A DNA stretch of 64,000 nt from Monarcha castaneiventris obscurior (GCA_026261815.1 JAMPIT010000269.1:434001-498000); one strand, 5' to 3'. Positions 1 through 45,534 are shown, counted from the first letter of the stretch. Program-made: numbers and translations. Notes: a model not told the origin generated them from the sequence alone.

Positions 1-8140
<8,140 letters not shown>

Positions 8141-8196
8141 GGCCGCCCCGTCGAGGCGCGCCCGGAGCCGCGGCCACGCCGCCGCCGCCGCCCCGA

Positions 8197-8206
8197 GCGC
8201 ATGCGC
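8197..8206. promoter_or_regulatory. NRF1-type palindrome, PIWIL2 promoter
   Basis: GCGCATGCGC is the consensus NRF1 (alpha-palindromic) site. It lies 57 bp upstream of the PIWIL2 start codon inside a CpG-rich block (about 7900-8330) that I take as the promoter CpG island. The same palindrome occurs before POLR3D and REEP4. Confidence 0.7.
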
Positions 8207-8389
8207 GGCCCCGCCCCCGGAGCCCCAGCGCGGCGCTGATTGGGCGGCGCCCAGGACACGCCCACGCCGGGCGCGGCGCCCCCTGGCGGATGGGGAGGAG
8301 GGAGGAGGGAGGGCGGCGCACGCGGAAGGGGCGGGGGTGGGGAAAGGGGGCGTGGCCAAACGGGGAGGGGGGCGGGGTTATGCAAAATA

Positions 8390-9310
8390 GGGCGTGGAGG
8401 GGGATGGGAGGAAGGGGAGCTGCGATGGGGATGGGATAATTTGGGATGGGGGGAATATGGGATGGGGTGGGAACGGGGTAATTTGGGATGGGCAGGAGAG
8501 GGTAAAGGTGGAATTTGGGGGGTTAAATGGGAAGGGGGTGGGCTGGAATGGGGCAGGAGAGGGTTCAGGTGGAAGTTGAGGGGTTAAATGGGATGGGGTG
8601 GGAACAGGGGTAATTTGGGATGGGCAGGAGAGGGTTCAGATGGAATTTGAGGGGTTAAATGGGATGGGGTGGGAAGAGGGGCTGGAATGGGGCAGGAGAG
8701 GGTTCAGATGGAATTCGGGGGCATAAATGGGATGAGGTGGGAACAGGGGTAATTTGGGATGGGCAGGAGAGGGGTAAAATGGAATTGAGGGGGTAAAAGA
8801 GGATGGGGTGGGAACAGGGGTAATATGGGATGGGTAGGAGAGGGTTAAGATGGAATTTGGGGGGTTAAATGGGATGGGATGGGAAGGGGGCGGGCTGGAA
8901 TGGGGCAGGAATGAGGATAAGATGGAACTGAGGGGGTAAAAGAGGATGGGGTGGGAATAGGGTTAATATGGGATGGGCAGGAGAGGGTTAAGATGGAATT
9001 TGGGGGGTTAAATGGGATGGGATGGGATGGGATGGGATGGGATGGGATGGGATGGGATGGGATGGGGGCAGGAATGAGGATAAGATGGAACTGAGGGGGT
9101 AAAATGGGACAGGGAGGTGGGGGCAAGATGGGAGGGGGAGGACGAGATGGGATGGGGCAGGAACAGGGGGATAATATGGAATTGGGAGGGGAAGGTCAGG
9201 TTTAAGATGGGATGGGGTGGGAACAGCGGGGTTTAAGATGGGATGAGGTGGGAACAGCGGGGTTTAGATGGGATGGGGTGGGAACAGCGGGGTTTAAGAT
9301 GGGATGAGGT
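8390..9310. repeat. Minisatellite filling the PIWIL2-POLR3D intergenic region
   Basis: Long imperfect units built from 'gggatggggtgggaacag', 'ggtaatttgggatgggcagg' and 'gagggttcagatggaattt' occupy nearly the whole intergenic gap. They include a pure (TGGGA)n block at about 9015-9063. No exon or RNA gene was seen in it. Confidence 0.93.
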
Positions 9311-9596
9311 GGGAGAACAACACAAGAGGGGCAAGCGCAGCCCCAGCCCTGCCCCGGTGGTCGGTGCCCCCCATCCCAGCTCCCTGCCCAGGGGCTGGCA
9401 GCATCCTGGGAGCTTTGGCTCCACTGTGACACCCCCGTCACCCCCAGGACATTCAGCCCCCTGCCATGGCATGGGGTGGGGGTCACCCGCTGCCCCCCAC
9501 CCACTGCAGCCACTCCCAGGGACCCCAAAGGCTCAGCAGAGCCGACAGAACAAAACAGAGCAGCCCCACGCAGGGGAGGGACAAAAAAAAGAGGTT

Positions 9597-9602
9597 TTTA
9601 TT
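9597..9602 (-). terminator. POLR3D poly(A) signal
   Basis: AATAAA on the minus strand (TTTATT on plus), 268 bases past the POLR3D stop codon. It implies a short 3' UTR of about 280-300 nt. Confidence 0.7.
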
Positions 9603-9869
9603 CCAGGTTTCTCCTCCAGGACGTGCATCCTGCTCCCACCAGCGATTCCTCAGAGCTGGGGGACACCCCACGGTCCCACACATCCAGAGATCCCCGTTTG
9701 GCACTGGGGGGGGAGCCACCGGTTTGGGGGGCACAGCCCGGACCCCGCCGCGGGGCTGGGAGGAGGCGGGGGCTGGCTCTGCTGCAGCCCCCTCCCCACG
9801 CCCCAAAGGCACATCTGGAGGGGCTGAGGGTCCTTCCATGGGGATTTGGGGGGGCCAGGACCCCCAGGG

Positions 9870-12800
9870 CTACCGGTGCCGGTGCTCCAGGAGAGCCTCG
9901 AAATCCGGGGAGCAAACCAGTTTGTGCCTCACGTGGCCCAGCACTATCATCTCGCCCGTCCGGTTGTCCCCGATGCCCACGGACACCAGCTCCTGTTCCC
10001 CGCGGGAGAAACGCCCGTGAGCAGCCTGATCCCACGGGAATCCCTGGGAAAAGGGTCCCACACCCACAGGCAGGACCCTTCCCCAATTGTTGTCACAGGG
10101 AAGGGCTGCCCAAAAACCAGCACGACCCCACCCCGGGGGGTTATTTTGGGGTGTAACCCCCTGAAATTGGGTGTCGGCGTTGCCCCCCATACCTGCAGGA
10201 AGGAGCAGGGGGTGCCCATGGTCACATCCAGGGTCACCTTGCCCAGCACCAGCTGCACCTTGCCCGACTTTCGGATGAGCAGTTTCCCCACCTGCCCCTC
10301 GGGGAGGTCGGCCAGGGTGCAGGTGTTCTCTGCCTGCTTCGCCTCCTGCCACGGGCACAGCGGGGTCGGGATCGCGCCGCGGGGTTGGGGTCACTTCACA
10401 GGATTGGGATTGCACCGTGGGGTTGGGATCATGCAGTGGGGTTGGGATCTCACAGCGGGGTTGGGATTGCGCAGTGGGGTTGGGATCTCACAGTGGGGCT
10501 GGGATCATACCACGGTATTGGGATCATGCAGTGGGGTTGGGATCACACCGCGGGATTGGGGTCACGTCACAGGATTGGGATCGCACCACGGGACTGGGAC
10601 TGCGCCGTGGGGTTGGGATCACACCATGGGGTTGGGATTGCACAGCGGGGTTGGGATCATGCAGTGGGATGGGGATCACATCACAGGATTTGGATCATGC
10701 AGTGGGGTTGGGATCGCACCGCGGGGTCGGGATCGCACCGTGGGGTTGGGATCGCACCATGGGAGTGGGATCGCACAGTGGGATTGGGATTGCACAGTGG
10801 GATTGGGATTGCACAGCGGGGTTGGGATCATGCAGTGGGATGGGAATCACATCACAGGATTGGGATCACATCACAGGATTGGGATCGCACAGTGGGATTG
10901 GGATTGCACAGTGGGATTGCGATTGCACCACGGGATTGGGATCATGCAGTGGGATGGGAATGACATCACAGGATTGGGATCACATCACAGGATTGGGGTT
11001 GGGATTGCACCACGGGGTTGGGATCACACCACGGGGTTGGGATCACACCACGGGACTGGGATCGCACCACGGGACTGGGATCGCACGGTGGGGCTGGGAT
11101 TGCACCACAGGATTGGGATTGCACCATGGGATTGGGATCACACCATGGGACTGGGATTGGGACCACAGGATTGGGATCACACCATGGGATTGGGATCACA
11201 CCATGGGACTGGGACTGCACCACAGCATTGGGATTGCACCACAGGATTGGGATCACACCATGGGACTGGGACTGCACCACAGGATTGGGATTGCACCATG
11301 GGATTGGGATCACACCATGGGACTGGGATTGGGACCACAGGATTGGGATCACACCATGGGATTGGGACCACATCACAGGGTTGGGATCATACTGTGGGAT
11401 TGTGATCACACCATGGGACTAGGATCATGTCATAGGACTGGGATCACACTGTGGGGTTGGGATCGCACCACGGGACTGGGATCACACCATGGGATGGGGG
11501 GACAGCCCCATGGGATAGGAGGGCAAAGGACACCACAGGATGGGGGAAGATGACACCATGGGATGAGGGGGAGCCATCACGGGATGGGGTGGAACAGACA
11601 TTGTGGGATGGGGGGACATCCTCATGGCCTTGGAGGAGATGACACCACAGGAGGGGAGGGGAGGGATCCCACCCAGGAGGAGATGACACCACAGGAGGGG
11701 AGGGATCCCACCCAGGGACGAGGGGACACCCCCGGCATGCCCCTACCTGGCTCTTCTCCTGCTTCACCACCACCACCTGCCCATCCTCGTTGTGCAGCTC
11801 GGATTTGATGGGTTTGGAGTCGTGGCTGGGGGGCTGCCCGGGCAGGGTGTCGGGCAGCTGCAGGAACAGCAGCTCCTCCTCGGCTGCCAGGCTCAGCCTC
11901 TGCAGCAGCTCGGCCGCCGACACGTCCCGTGGGAATCCTGGGGGGCCCTTGGGCTGGGCCACCTTGGGATCCTCCTCACCCGGCTCTTCCTTCACTGCAG
12001 AGCGGGGTGAGTGGGCACGGGGCACAGGGGGATGCCCCCGGCTTGCCCCCGCCGTGTCCCACTCATCCCAGCCGTGCCCCACTCATCCCAGCCGTGCCCC
12101 ACTCATCCCAGCCGTGTCCCACTCATCCCAGCCGTGCCCCACTCATCCCAGCCCTGTCCCACTCATCCCAGCCGTGCCCCCCTCATCCCAGCCCTGTCCC
12201 ACTCATCCCAGCCGTGCCCCACTCATCCCAGCCGTGTCCCCCCCATCCCAGCCCTGTCCCCCTCATCCCAGCCCTGTCCCCCTCATCCCAGCCCTGTCCC
12301 CCTCATCCCAGCCCTGTCCCACTCATCCCAGCCGTGTCCCACTCACCCCAGCCCTGTCCCACTCATCCCAGCCCTGTCCCCCTCATCCCAGCCGTGTCCC
12401 CCTCACCCCAGCCCTGTCCCACTCATCCCAGCCCTGTCCCCTCATCCCAGCCTGTGTCCCCCTCATCCCAGCCCTGTCCACCACCCAGCCCTGTCCCACT
12501 CATCCCAGCTGTTGCCCCCATCATCCCAGCCCTGTCCCCCTCATCCCAGCCCTGTCCCCCTCATCCAGCTGTGCCCCACTCATCCCAGCGTGCCCCCCTC
12601 ATCCCAGCCCTGCCCCCTCATCCCCCAGCCGTGCTCCCCTCATCCCAGCCCTGTCCCCTCATCCCAGCCGTGTCCCCCTCATCCCAGCCCTGTCCCCCTC
12701 ATCCCAGCCCTGTCCCCCTCATCCCAGTCCTGTCCCCCTCATCCCAGCTGTGCCCCACTCATCCCAGCTGTGCCCCACTCATCCCAGCCCTGTCCCCCCC

Positions 12801-15580
12801 ATCCCAGCCCACCTTTCACCGCTGGTGGGTCCAGCTCCATCTTCTCCTCCTTGGATCCAGGGAGCCACGGCTGGGAGTCCTCCTGCTCCTCCGCCGCCTC
12901 TTCCTTGAAGAGCCACCCCGAGTGGGCCAGGGGCAGCTGCACCGGCTTGTTCCGGATGTCGTTCTTCAGCCCCGGGTCGTCCAGGAACTGTGGGGATGGC
13001 ACAGGGGACACTGAGAACCTCCCCGGGGGCACAAGGGACACTGAGAACCTCCCCGGGGGCACAGAGGATGCTCAGCACCACCCCAGGGGCACAGAGGACA
13101 CTCAGAACCACCCCAGGGGCACAGAGGATGCTCAGCACCACCCCAGGGGCACAGAGGACACTCAGCACTGTCCCAGTGGCACAGGGGACACTCAGCCCCA
13201 CCCCAGGGGCACAGAGGACACTCAGAACCAGCCCGGGGGCACAGGGGACACTCAGCATTGCCCCGGTGGCAGAGGGGGCACTCAGCACTGTCCCGGGGGC
13301 ACAGGGGACACTCAGAACCACCCCAGTGGCACAGAGGACACTCAGAACTGTCCCAGTGGCACAGGGGACACTCAGAACCACCCTGGGGGCACAGAGGACA
13401 CTCAGCACTGCCCCAGTGGCACAGGGGACACTCAGGACCACCCCGGTGGCACAGGGGACACTCAGCACTGCCCCAGTGGCACAGGGGACACTCAGGACCA
13501 CCCCGGTGGCACAGGGGACACTCAGAACTGTCCCAGTGGCACAGAGGACACTCAGAACTGTCCAGTGGCACAGGGGACACTCAGCACCGGCCTGGGGGCA
13601 CAGGGGACACTCAGGAACTCCCCAGAGGCACAGGGGACACTCAGCACTGCCCCGGGGGCACAGAGGACATTTAGAACCACCCCGGGGGCACAGGGGACAC
13701 TCAGAACCACCCCGGGGGCACAGGGGACACTCAGAACCAGCCCGGGGGCACAGGGGACACTCAGCATTGCCCTGGTGGCACAGAGGACACTCAGAACTGT
13801 CCAGTGGCACAGGGGACACTCAGAACCACCTCAGTGGCACTGAAGCCACCCCCTCCATGCCCACTGACATCGTCCTTCTGCAGCATCCTCAGGATCTGCT
13901 TCGTCTCCTCGTCTGTCTCCCGCTTCTCCTTCTTGATGTTGATGATGTGGGAAGGGCCAAAGTCGGACACGTCCACGGTCTTGTCCCAGGACCCTGCTGG
14001 GAGCGGGGACACAGGAACAACCCTGGGTCACCCCGAGCCTGTGGGACCCCCCCCCCCAAAAAAAACCAACCCAGAGGGGAATCTCCCCTTTACCTTTCTT
14101 CTTCATCATTTCAGCGGGGCCCTGCTCGAAGATGGAGTGGGACTGGATGACCTCGGGCCGGCCCCGGCCCCGGCCGTGCCCATCCCGCTGCCGCTCCCGC
14201 TCCTTCTTCTCCTTCTTGATGGAAACGTCCTCCCGGGGCCTGTGGGGCACGGAGGGGGCACGGAGGGGGCACGGAGAGGGCACGGAGGGGGCACGGAGAG
14301 GGCACGGAGGGGGCACGTCACCCCCAGCCCCGCCCTCAGCACCTCCCAGCACGTGGGGTTTGCTTAAAAGGGACCTCTGGATGTCACCCCGAGATGTTTG
14401 TGTGGCTATTTGGGTTATTTATGTGGATTTTTGGGATATTTTTATGGATTTTTGGGATGTTTCCATTGGTATTTGGGATATTTTCATGGATATTTCAGAT
14501 ATTTCCATGGGTATTTGGGATATTTCCATTGATATTTGAGACATTTCTATGAATATTTGAGATATTTCCATGGATATTTGAGATATTTCCATGGATATTT
14601 CCATGGATATTTGAGATATTTCCATTGATATTTGGGATATTTATATGGATATTTGCGACATTTCTATTAATATTTGAGATATTTCTATGAATATTTGAGA
14701 TATTTCTATTAATATTTGGGATATTTCCATTGATATTTGGGATATTTCCATGGATATTTGAGATATTTCCATTGATATTTGGGATATTTCTATGGATATC
14801 TGGGATATTTCTATGGATATTTAAGATGTTTCCATGGATATTTGGGATATTTCCATGGATATATGGGATATTTCCATGGATATTTGGGATATTTTCATGG
14901 ATATTTGGGATATTTCTATGGATATTTGAGATACTTCCATGGATATCTGAGATATTTCCAAGGATATTTAAGATATTTCCATGGATATTTGGGATATTTC
15001 CATGGATATTTAAGAGTTCCCATGGATATTTAGGATATTTCCATGGATCCACGGGATCCCCTCTCACTCCTCCCTTCTCCAGACCAACCAGGCCCAGGTC
15101 CCACAGTCTCTCACCCTCGGACAGATGCTCCAAACCCCAAACCACCCCTGTGCCCCAATTTTTACCCCACAGGGCACCCCCCTGCTGCCAAATCCACCCC
15201 TGTCCCCTCTGGAAACAATTCCAAGGCCACTCACTCTTCCTTGATCTTCCTGCTGATGATGTTGGGGGTGAAGGTTTTCTGTGGGAGACGGGAGAGGGAC
15301 AAAAATCACGGCACGAGCCGGGACCGGCCCCACAAAACAACTCCCCAAAACCCCCAAAACCCCCAGCCTGGGGTCCTCGAAGGACACAGGGTGACCCCAA
15401 TTTGGGGTCTCTCACCTTTTTGACACCCCCCAGGGTGAGGTCTCGGGAGCGGATGGAGGGCAGGCGGCCCGGGCTGAGGGGGGGGGCTGCAGGACGTCTC
15501 CCCAAAACCCCCCGAGCCCCCGGGAGCCCCGGCCGGAGGCTGCCAGGGGAGCCAGAGCTGCCAGAGCCCCCCTCGGCCAT
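9870..15580 (-). CDS. POLR3D: POLR3D, RNA polymerase III subunit RPC4
   Basis: RPC4 pairs with RPC5 as the TFIIF-like module of RNA polymerase III in the nucleus, acting in initiation and termination at tRNA and 5S genes. Eight coding exons: 15580-15416, 15278-15235, 14239-14094, 13993-13869, 12987-12813, 11994-11747, 10345-10193, 9992-9870, all in phase, 392 aa (human about 398). The N-terminus (LPSIRSRDLTLGGVKK then KTFTPNIISRKIKEE) and the basic RGRGRPEVIQSHSIFEQGP stretch are diagnostic. KKEKRETDEETKQILRML and PVQLPLAHSGWLFKEE follow, then the C-terminal fold (GKLLIRKSGKVQLVLGKVTL; ending LVCSPDFEALLEHRHR). The start ATG at 15580 follows a short leader spliced from a noncoding exon. VKEE and IKKE motifs look like SUMO acceptor sites, as in mammals. 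Introns hold four large minisatellites. Confidence 0.96.
10375..11520. repeat. Minisatellite, unit about 19-20 bp, POLR3D intron
   Basis: About 55 copies of 'gggattgggatcacaccat' and variants (cacagtg, cacaggatt) lie between POLR3D exons 11747 and 10345. They produce open frames of several hundred codons that read Asp-Trp-His repeats; these are not genes. Confidence 0.95.
12040..12800. repeat. Minisatellite, 20-bp unit, POLR3D intron
   Basis: About 38 copies of 'gccgtgtcccactcatccca' or close variants fill the intron between exons 12813 and 11994. A few units are shortened near 12450-12620. Confidence 0.95.
12995..13845. repeat. Minisatellite, 30-bp unit, POLR3D intron
   Basis: About 28 copies of 'ggcacaggggacactcag' plus 'aaccaccccggg' begin next to the acceptor of exon 12987 and run almost to the donor of exon 13869. 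A 30-bp period keeps frames open, so the long Thr/Gly/Ala frames here are spurious. Confidence 0.95.
14395..15050. repeat. AT-rich minisatellite, unit about 18-21 bp, POLR3D intron
   Basis: Copies of 'gatatttgggatatttccat' and variants form a locally AT-rich island in an otherwise GC-rich gene. The Asn-Ile-His frames on the minus strand derive from it. Confidence 0.93.
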
Positions 15581-15619
15581 CCTGAGGGGAGGGGGACGCG
15601 GTCAGGGACAGCCAGAGCG

Positions 15620-16640
15620 GGGCTGCAGCCCCAAATAGGGCTCAGCCCTACACCCACCCCAATAATGAACCTCCAGGACCCCAAAATAGGGCTCAATCCT
15701 ACACCCACCCCAATAACAAACTCCCCTGCAGCCCCAAATAGGGCTCAGCCCTACACCCACCCCAATAATGAACCCCCCTGCAGCCCCAGATAGGGCTCAG
15801 CCCTACACCCACCCCCAGGACACCCAATAGGGTGCAGTCGTGTCCCCCCCTGCAGCCCCCAGGACCCCCCTGCGCCCCCTGGCCCCAATAGGGCTCAGCC
15901 CTCACCGCCCCCAGAACCCCCTGGTGGGGTTGTCCCCCACTCCCCCCCCCAATTACCCCCTCACACCCCCCATTTCCCCCTCACAGACCCCAGGAACCCC
16001 CTGCGCCCCCTCCCCAAAGGGTCTCAACCCTCCCGTTCCCCCCAGATCCCCTTTGGCCCCACTACCCGGGGGTTCAGACCCCAATTACCCCCTCACACCC
16101 CCCAGAACCCACCCGCAGCCCCCTCCCCATGGGCCCCAGACCCCCATTTCCCCCTCACACCCCCCAGGACTCCCTCACACCCCCCCAGAACCCACCCGCA
16201 GCCCCCTCCCCACGGGCCCCAGACCCCCAGAACCCCCCTGCCCCCACTCCCCAGGGGTTCACACCCCCATTTCCCCCTCACAGCCCCCAGAACCCACCCG
16301 CAGCCCCCTCCCCACGGGCCCCAGACCCCCAGAACCCCCTTGCCCCCACTCCCCAGGGGTTCACACCCCCATTTCCCCCTCACACCCCCCAGAACCCACA
16401 CGCAGCCCCCTCCCCACGGGCCCCAGACCCCCAAGACCCCCCTGAGCCCCCTGCCCATGGGCCTCAGCCCCCTCCTTGTCCCCCCTTTACCCACTCTCAC
16501 CCCTCTCCCCAGCAATCCCACACACCCCTAAAGAGGACCCGCTTTCCCCCCGCTCCCCAGGGGTCTCATCCCCCTCCTCGCACCCCTCAAGACCCCCTGG
16601 ACCCCCCAAAAATCTCCCCCAACGCCCCCGCCACGCCGCC
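15620..16640. repeat. C-rich repeats in the POLR3D 5' intron
   Basis: Two arrays are adjacent. One at 15620-15900 uses units around 'aatagggctcagccctacac'. The other at about 15930-16640 uses 'ccagaacccacccgcagc' with 'ccccctccccacgggccc'. They fill the intron between the start-codon exon and the proposed noncoding first exon. Confidence 0.88.
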
Positions 16641-16646
16641 CCTTAC

Positions 16647-16830
16647 CCTGCCCGGGCAGCCACGGGCTCGCCGCCCGCACTGCGCATGCGCGGCGCACGG
16701 CGCGCCCTTCCCTGAGCGACGCTGCCGCCGCCATCTTTGTTGAGGGCACGGCGGCGTTGCCAATGAGCCGCCATCTTTGTGGTTGGCATTGCCCCGCTCT
16801 GTGTGAAGGCGGCAGCGCCATCTTTGTAAC
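16647..16830 (-). promoter_or_regulatory. POLR3D noncoding first exon and CpG-island promoter with NRF1 and YY1 motifs
   Basis: A consensus donor (gtaagg on the minus strand, complement of 16641-16646) ends a noncoding exon that begins somewhere between about 16690 and 16830. An NRF1 palindrome GCGCATGCGC is at 16682-16691. Three YY1-type motifs AAGATGGCG on the minus strand are at 16729-16737, 16769-16777 and 16816-16824. YY1 motifs of this kind commonly sit at the start sites of housekeeping genes. The exact transcription start is not determined. Confidence 0.65.
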
Positions 16831-16849
16831 GGGCAGTGCCCTGTTCTCC

Positions 16850-17480
16850 GGACTGGACACGGGGGGGATATTTTTTGGGGGGGGGGGGGGTCACTCTGTC
16901 CTTCATTTCACACCCTCACGGGTTTCCTGCAGTGCAACCACCCCCTCACGAGCCTCTACAGCCCCACAGCCAGCCGGCACCCCCACATGAGGTGTCCATG
17001 CGTGGGCAACCCCCTTTTCCCCTCACAAAAATTTGGGGGGGGGGGGGGCAATGAGGTTTTTGGGGTGCTCCGCCACACGTCCACCCCAAAAAGAAGCTTT
17101 TTTTCCTCCAAAAGGGTGTTTTCTAGGTGCAAAAGAAGAAGTAACTCCCACCTTGGGCTTTGCACCCACATTCCCGCGGGGGTCCTGTGTGGGTACCAGC
17201 ATTCCCACACTCTTCATCCATCCCATTTTTGGGGCCGGGAGGGGGTGTCCCGGCCCCAAAAATGGGAGGAACAGGCAGAACCTGCCCACCACCCACCCCC
17301 AATCTGCACCCACATCCCACTCTGCCTCCATCACCTGACGCCGCACGCATCCCTCCATCCCATTGGCAGAACCGGGAGGTTTTTCCTTCCTCCCCCCCTT
17401 TTCTCTCCCAGCTCCTTGGATATCTATTTTTCCCATTTTTTTTTTTTTTTCTCCTCTCCCTCCTCTGGAGGGTGTTTGCT
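16850..17480. other. Intergenic POLR3D-PHYHIP region, no gene seen
   Basis: Divergent spacer between POLR3D (minus) and PHYHIP (plus). It contains poly-G tracts at about 16862-16889 and 17033-17050 and a poly-T run near 17440. No exon or RNA gene is recognisable. Confidence 0.6.
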
Positions 17481-17499
17481 ATTTCCGAGCTGGCTGGGA

Positions 17500-17695
17500 G
17501 GATCCCAGTCTCATCAGCCGCAGGCAGCGACGCGGCATCGCCGGGTACCACCGCGATCCCACCGGCATCCTCCGTCCTTTTCCCGCTCGGATCAGCCCCT
17601 CCGGGGGTCTCTCTGTCCTGTTTTCCCTTCCCTTCTCCCACCCTGCCACTCCACCGGCATCCCCGAGCATCCCGGCAGCCCCCCGGCACGGCCAG
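17500..17695 (+). other. Probable PHYHIP noncoding first exon
   Basis: A consensus donor CAG|gtaag ends at 17695, and the first coding exon of PHYHIP starts after a cccgcag acceptor at 18747, before its ATG. The upstream limit is a guess; only the donor and the acceptor are visible. Confidence 0.45.
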
Positions 17696-18157
17696 GTAAG
17701 GGCCCTCACACCGGAGCAGCCACCGAATCCCGGTGGCGTCGGGAAAAAACATCCCAAAAGCATCGCTGAGGGATGCTCGGGGGGGGCAGGAGTTGGGGGT
17801 TTGGAGGGTTTGGAGGGTTTGGAGGGCGGGCAGGAGGTGTCGGGGACACAGGGACGCGGTGACACGATCCAGCTGGAACAATCCCGGTGCGGAATTCCTG
17901 CGCCACCGCCGGGCACGGGGGATAAGGGGGCAGCGAGGTGGCACCTTGTGCCCCAGCGCCGTGACCTTCTGCCGTGCCCGAGGGCTTTGCCGGGTTCACA
18001 GCGGCTTTGGGGGGTGCAAAAAGAGGGGCTGGGGGGGTCTGCGGAGATGGGGAGGGGGTGACAAGCGGCCCCCCGTGGGTGGCGAGTGACAGGGACACAC
18101 AGGGCTGAGCGCGGCGTGGGTGCCCGTGGGCACACGGGGGTGTGGGGTGGGTGATGA

Positions 18158-21518
<3,361 letters not shown>

Positions 21519-22298
21519 GGGCGGGCCGCGGGCAGGGCCGGGCAGGGGGACGGGAGCCCGCCCAGGGGGCTTCTCCCACGGACGCTGGTGGGTGGAGGGC
21601 GCGGGTGGGCGCGGGGGACCCGAGGAAGGAGAGGAAGGAGCCGGCGGGATGCTCGCCCAGCAAGGAGGAAGAGCCCGCGCCGCTGTGCGCCCCGAGGGAG
21701 GGAGCCTTCATCTCCTGGACTGGCCGACCAGCAGCATCCTCGCTGGCGTGAGCCCCGAGCTCTGCCCTGCTCCGCGCAGCCGCTGCGGGACCCCCTTTCC
21801 CCTCCCGTGTCCCCCGCGTCCCCCCAGCCCCAGGTTCACGCAGGTCCCAGGGAGCCCCGGCCCTGCCAACCGGGGCTGGGGCTCCCCGGCCACTCCAGGG
21901 GGGGTTCAGGGAGATGTTGGAAGCACCCCCCCCGCTTTTGAACTGTTCCCGGGGGACGGGGGGGGGTGCTCAGACAGGGACCTGCGGTGTGGGGGACCCC
22001 CGTGTCCTGTCCCTCTCTGCTCTGCCATCCCGCACCGCCCGAATCCCCGGCCCCGCGGCCCCGGAGGCAGCCGGAGGAGCCGGGGAAAGGCGGGGGAACG
22101 GATCTGAAGCCACCTCCTCCTCCCTCCCCGTGCCCCCCACAACCCGCCGCCCCCCGCATGAGCCGTCGGCAGCATGGCGCTTGCGAGCGGCCCCCCACCC
22201 CGGGGTGCCCGCCCCCCGTCTCTGTGTCCCCCCCTGCACGCTGTCCAACAACCGGCTCCCCGTCCCCGAGCATCCCTGTGCTGTGCTGGAGGTGTTTC

Positions 22299-22304
22299 AA
22301 TAAA
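22299..22304 (+). terminator. PHYHIP poly(A) signal
   Basis: AATAAA in a 'caataaactctgtgcggtc' context followed by a GT-rich stretch, 780 bases after the PHYHIP stop codon. Confidence 0.75.
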
Positions 22305-22469
22305 CTCTGTGCGGTCGCCACCGGCCCTGTCAGTCTCCTCTGTCCCCCACGGGACCCCAAAAAGTGGCTCAGACCCCCCCTCCCCACAGCGATCCAGCTC
22401 AGGGGTGGGACTGGGAGGGGATAAGGTGGCACAGAGAGTTACGGGCACCCTCCTGCCCTCGCCAGCTCT

Positions 22470-22745
22470 TGGGGAAGTTCGGGTTGGAAGGGCCTTCCTG
22501 GAGATCACCAGGTCCGTCCCAGGCAGGGTCACTTGCTCCAGGTGACACAGGAGCGCATCCCAGTGGGTTTGGAATGTGGCCCAGACAGGGACACTCCACC
22601 CTTCCCCGGGGCTGTCCCAGTGCTCTGCCGCCCTTCATGGAAAGTCCTTCCTCATGCAGAGGTGGAACTCGTGTTTTTGTTTACGGCCATCGCTCCTCGC
22701 CCTGTCACTGAAAATCTCCCCGAATTCATCACCCCCAATTTTCAT
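22470..22745 (-). mobile_element. Diverged CR1 LINE 3' fragment
   Basis: The plus-strand segment 'ttcgggttggaagggcctt' through 'cttcctcatgcagaggtgg' and 'cctgtcactga' is the reversed 3' end of a CR1 element. It lies between the convergent ends of PHYHIP and BMP1. It has no intact octamer tail and is more diverged than the copy at 34150-34680. Confidence 0.75.
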
Positions 22746-23323
22746 TACGGAGACTGAAAAACCCCCTCGGGGATGAACAACCCCGGTGCCCATCCCCGTT
22801 CTGCCCTGCGGAGCATCCCAGCCTTGGCACCAAGGGGGAATCGGAGCCTCCCCGCGGCACCGGCAGCGAGCACGGGATGATGCAGGAGGGGTCGGGGCAC
22901 TCGGTGGGCGCGGGGGCCGTGCCGCAGCCCACCCTCCATCTGCCATCGCCGGCTGCAGCACGGGGTGGGCACAGCACGTGGCACCCACCCACCCACCCAC
23001 CCTCCCCACGGCTGCTGCTCTTCGGGCTCGGAGACACCTCAAAATAAAGGTGTGGGGAGAGAAACCCACCTGCACAGTCCTGGGGGGGCAGAGGGCTGCG
23101 AGTCCGCCCCCCGTCACAGGATACCTGCATCTCTGGCTGCCTCTTGGTTGGAATTCCTGGCTCTGCTCCGTCAGAACCACAAGGATGGGGGTCCTCCATG
23201 AGGACTGGGGTTCATGCAGGCTCCTGGGAGCTTTCCCCCCACAGCCCAGCCCCGTTTTGGATGCTGTTTTGCCGGGCTGGAAGCAAAGAGGCCGGGGCTG
23301 CCCCCGCTCCAAGTACAAGGGTA

Positions 23324-23329
23324 TTTATT
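23324..23329 (-). terminator. BMP1 (long isoform) poly(A) signal
   Basis: AATAAA on the minus strand (TTTATT on plus), 361 bases past the stop codon of the terminal exon. Together with the PHYHIP signal it leaves about 1 kb between the two convergent transcript ends. Confidence 0.65.
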
Positions 23330-23689
23330 TCATACAAGAGAGAGAGACAGCACCTTGTGTGTGTGTGTTGGGCTCTTCCCGGTTACTGGTTTGTACATTC
23401 AGAGCTTTGGCCGGGGCAGGGGAGGGCAGCGGGTCCCGCTCGGCCCCCCCAGCACCGGGGTGGGCGGCTGCCAGCGGGGACCCCCCCCCCCGGTGCCCCC
23501 GTGCCGTGGGCGCCCGAGCCCCGGGGCCCCGTGCGAGCGTGTCTTGAGTGCTGAGGTTGGCTGTGTGCTCCTCCTCCGTGCAGTCTGTGCGGGGCAGCGC
23601 TCCCCGCCGTCCTCCCTGCCTTCCTCCTCCTCCTCTTCATCCTCCTCCTCCTCCTCCCCTGCCCGCGGCGGGGCCGGGACCCCCGGCCG

Positions 23690-45381
<21,692 letters not shown>

Positions 45382-45503
45382 GGCTCCGGCCGGGGTTTTT
45401 TTTTTTTTTTTTTTCCTCTCTTCCCTCTTTCCTTCCCTTCTTCGCTTTTTTTTTTTTTTTTTTTTTTTTTTTTCCCTCGCTCTCTCTCCCTCTTTTTTTT
45501 TTT

Positions 45504-45534
<31 letters not shown>

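Noticed and set aside
9846..11405. 519-codon open frame rich in Asp, Trp, His and Gly
   Set aside because: It is generated by the 19-20 bp minisatellite in a POLR3D intron, lies antisense to the gene, and has no domain or splice support.
12011..13843. 610-codon plus-strand open frame rich in Pro, Ser and Thr
   Set aside because: It runs across two unrelated minisatellites (20-bp and 30-bp) and antisense over a POLR3D exon; open only because of repeat periodicity and lack of stop codons in GC-rich sequence.
14495..15580. Asn-Ile-His repeat protein on the minus strand joined to the POLR3D start region
   Set aside because: It reads the AT-rich intronic minisatellite in another frame than POLR3D; no continuous exon is implied.
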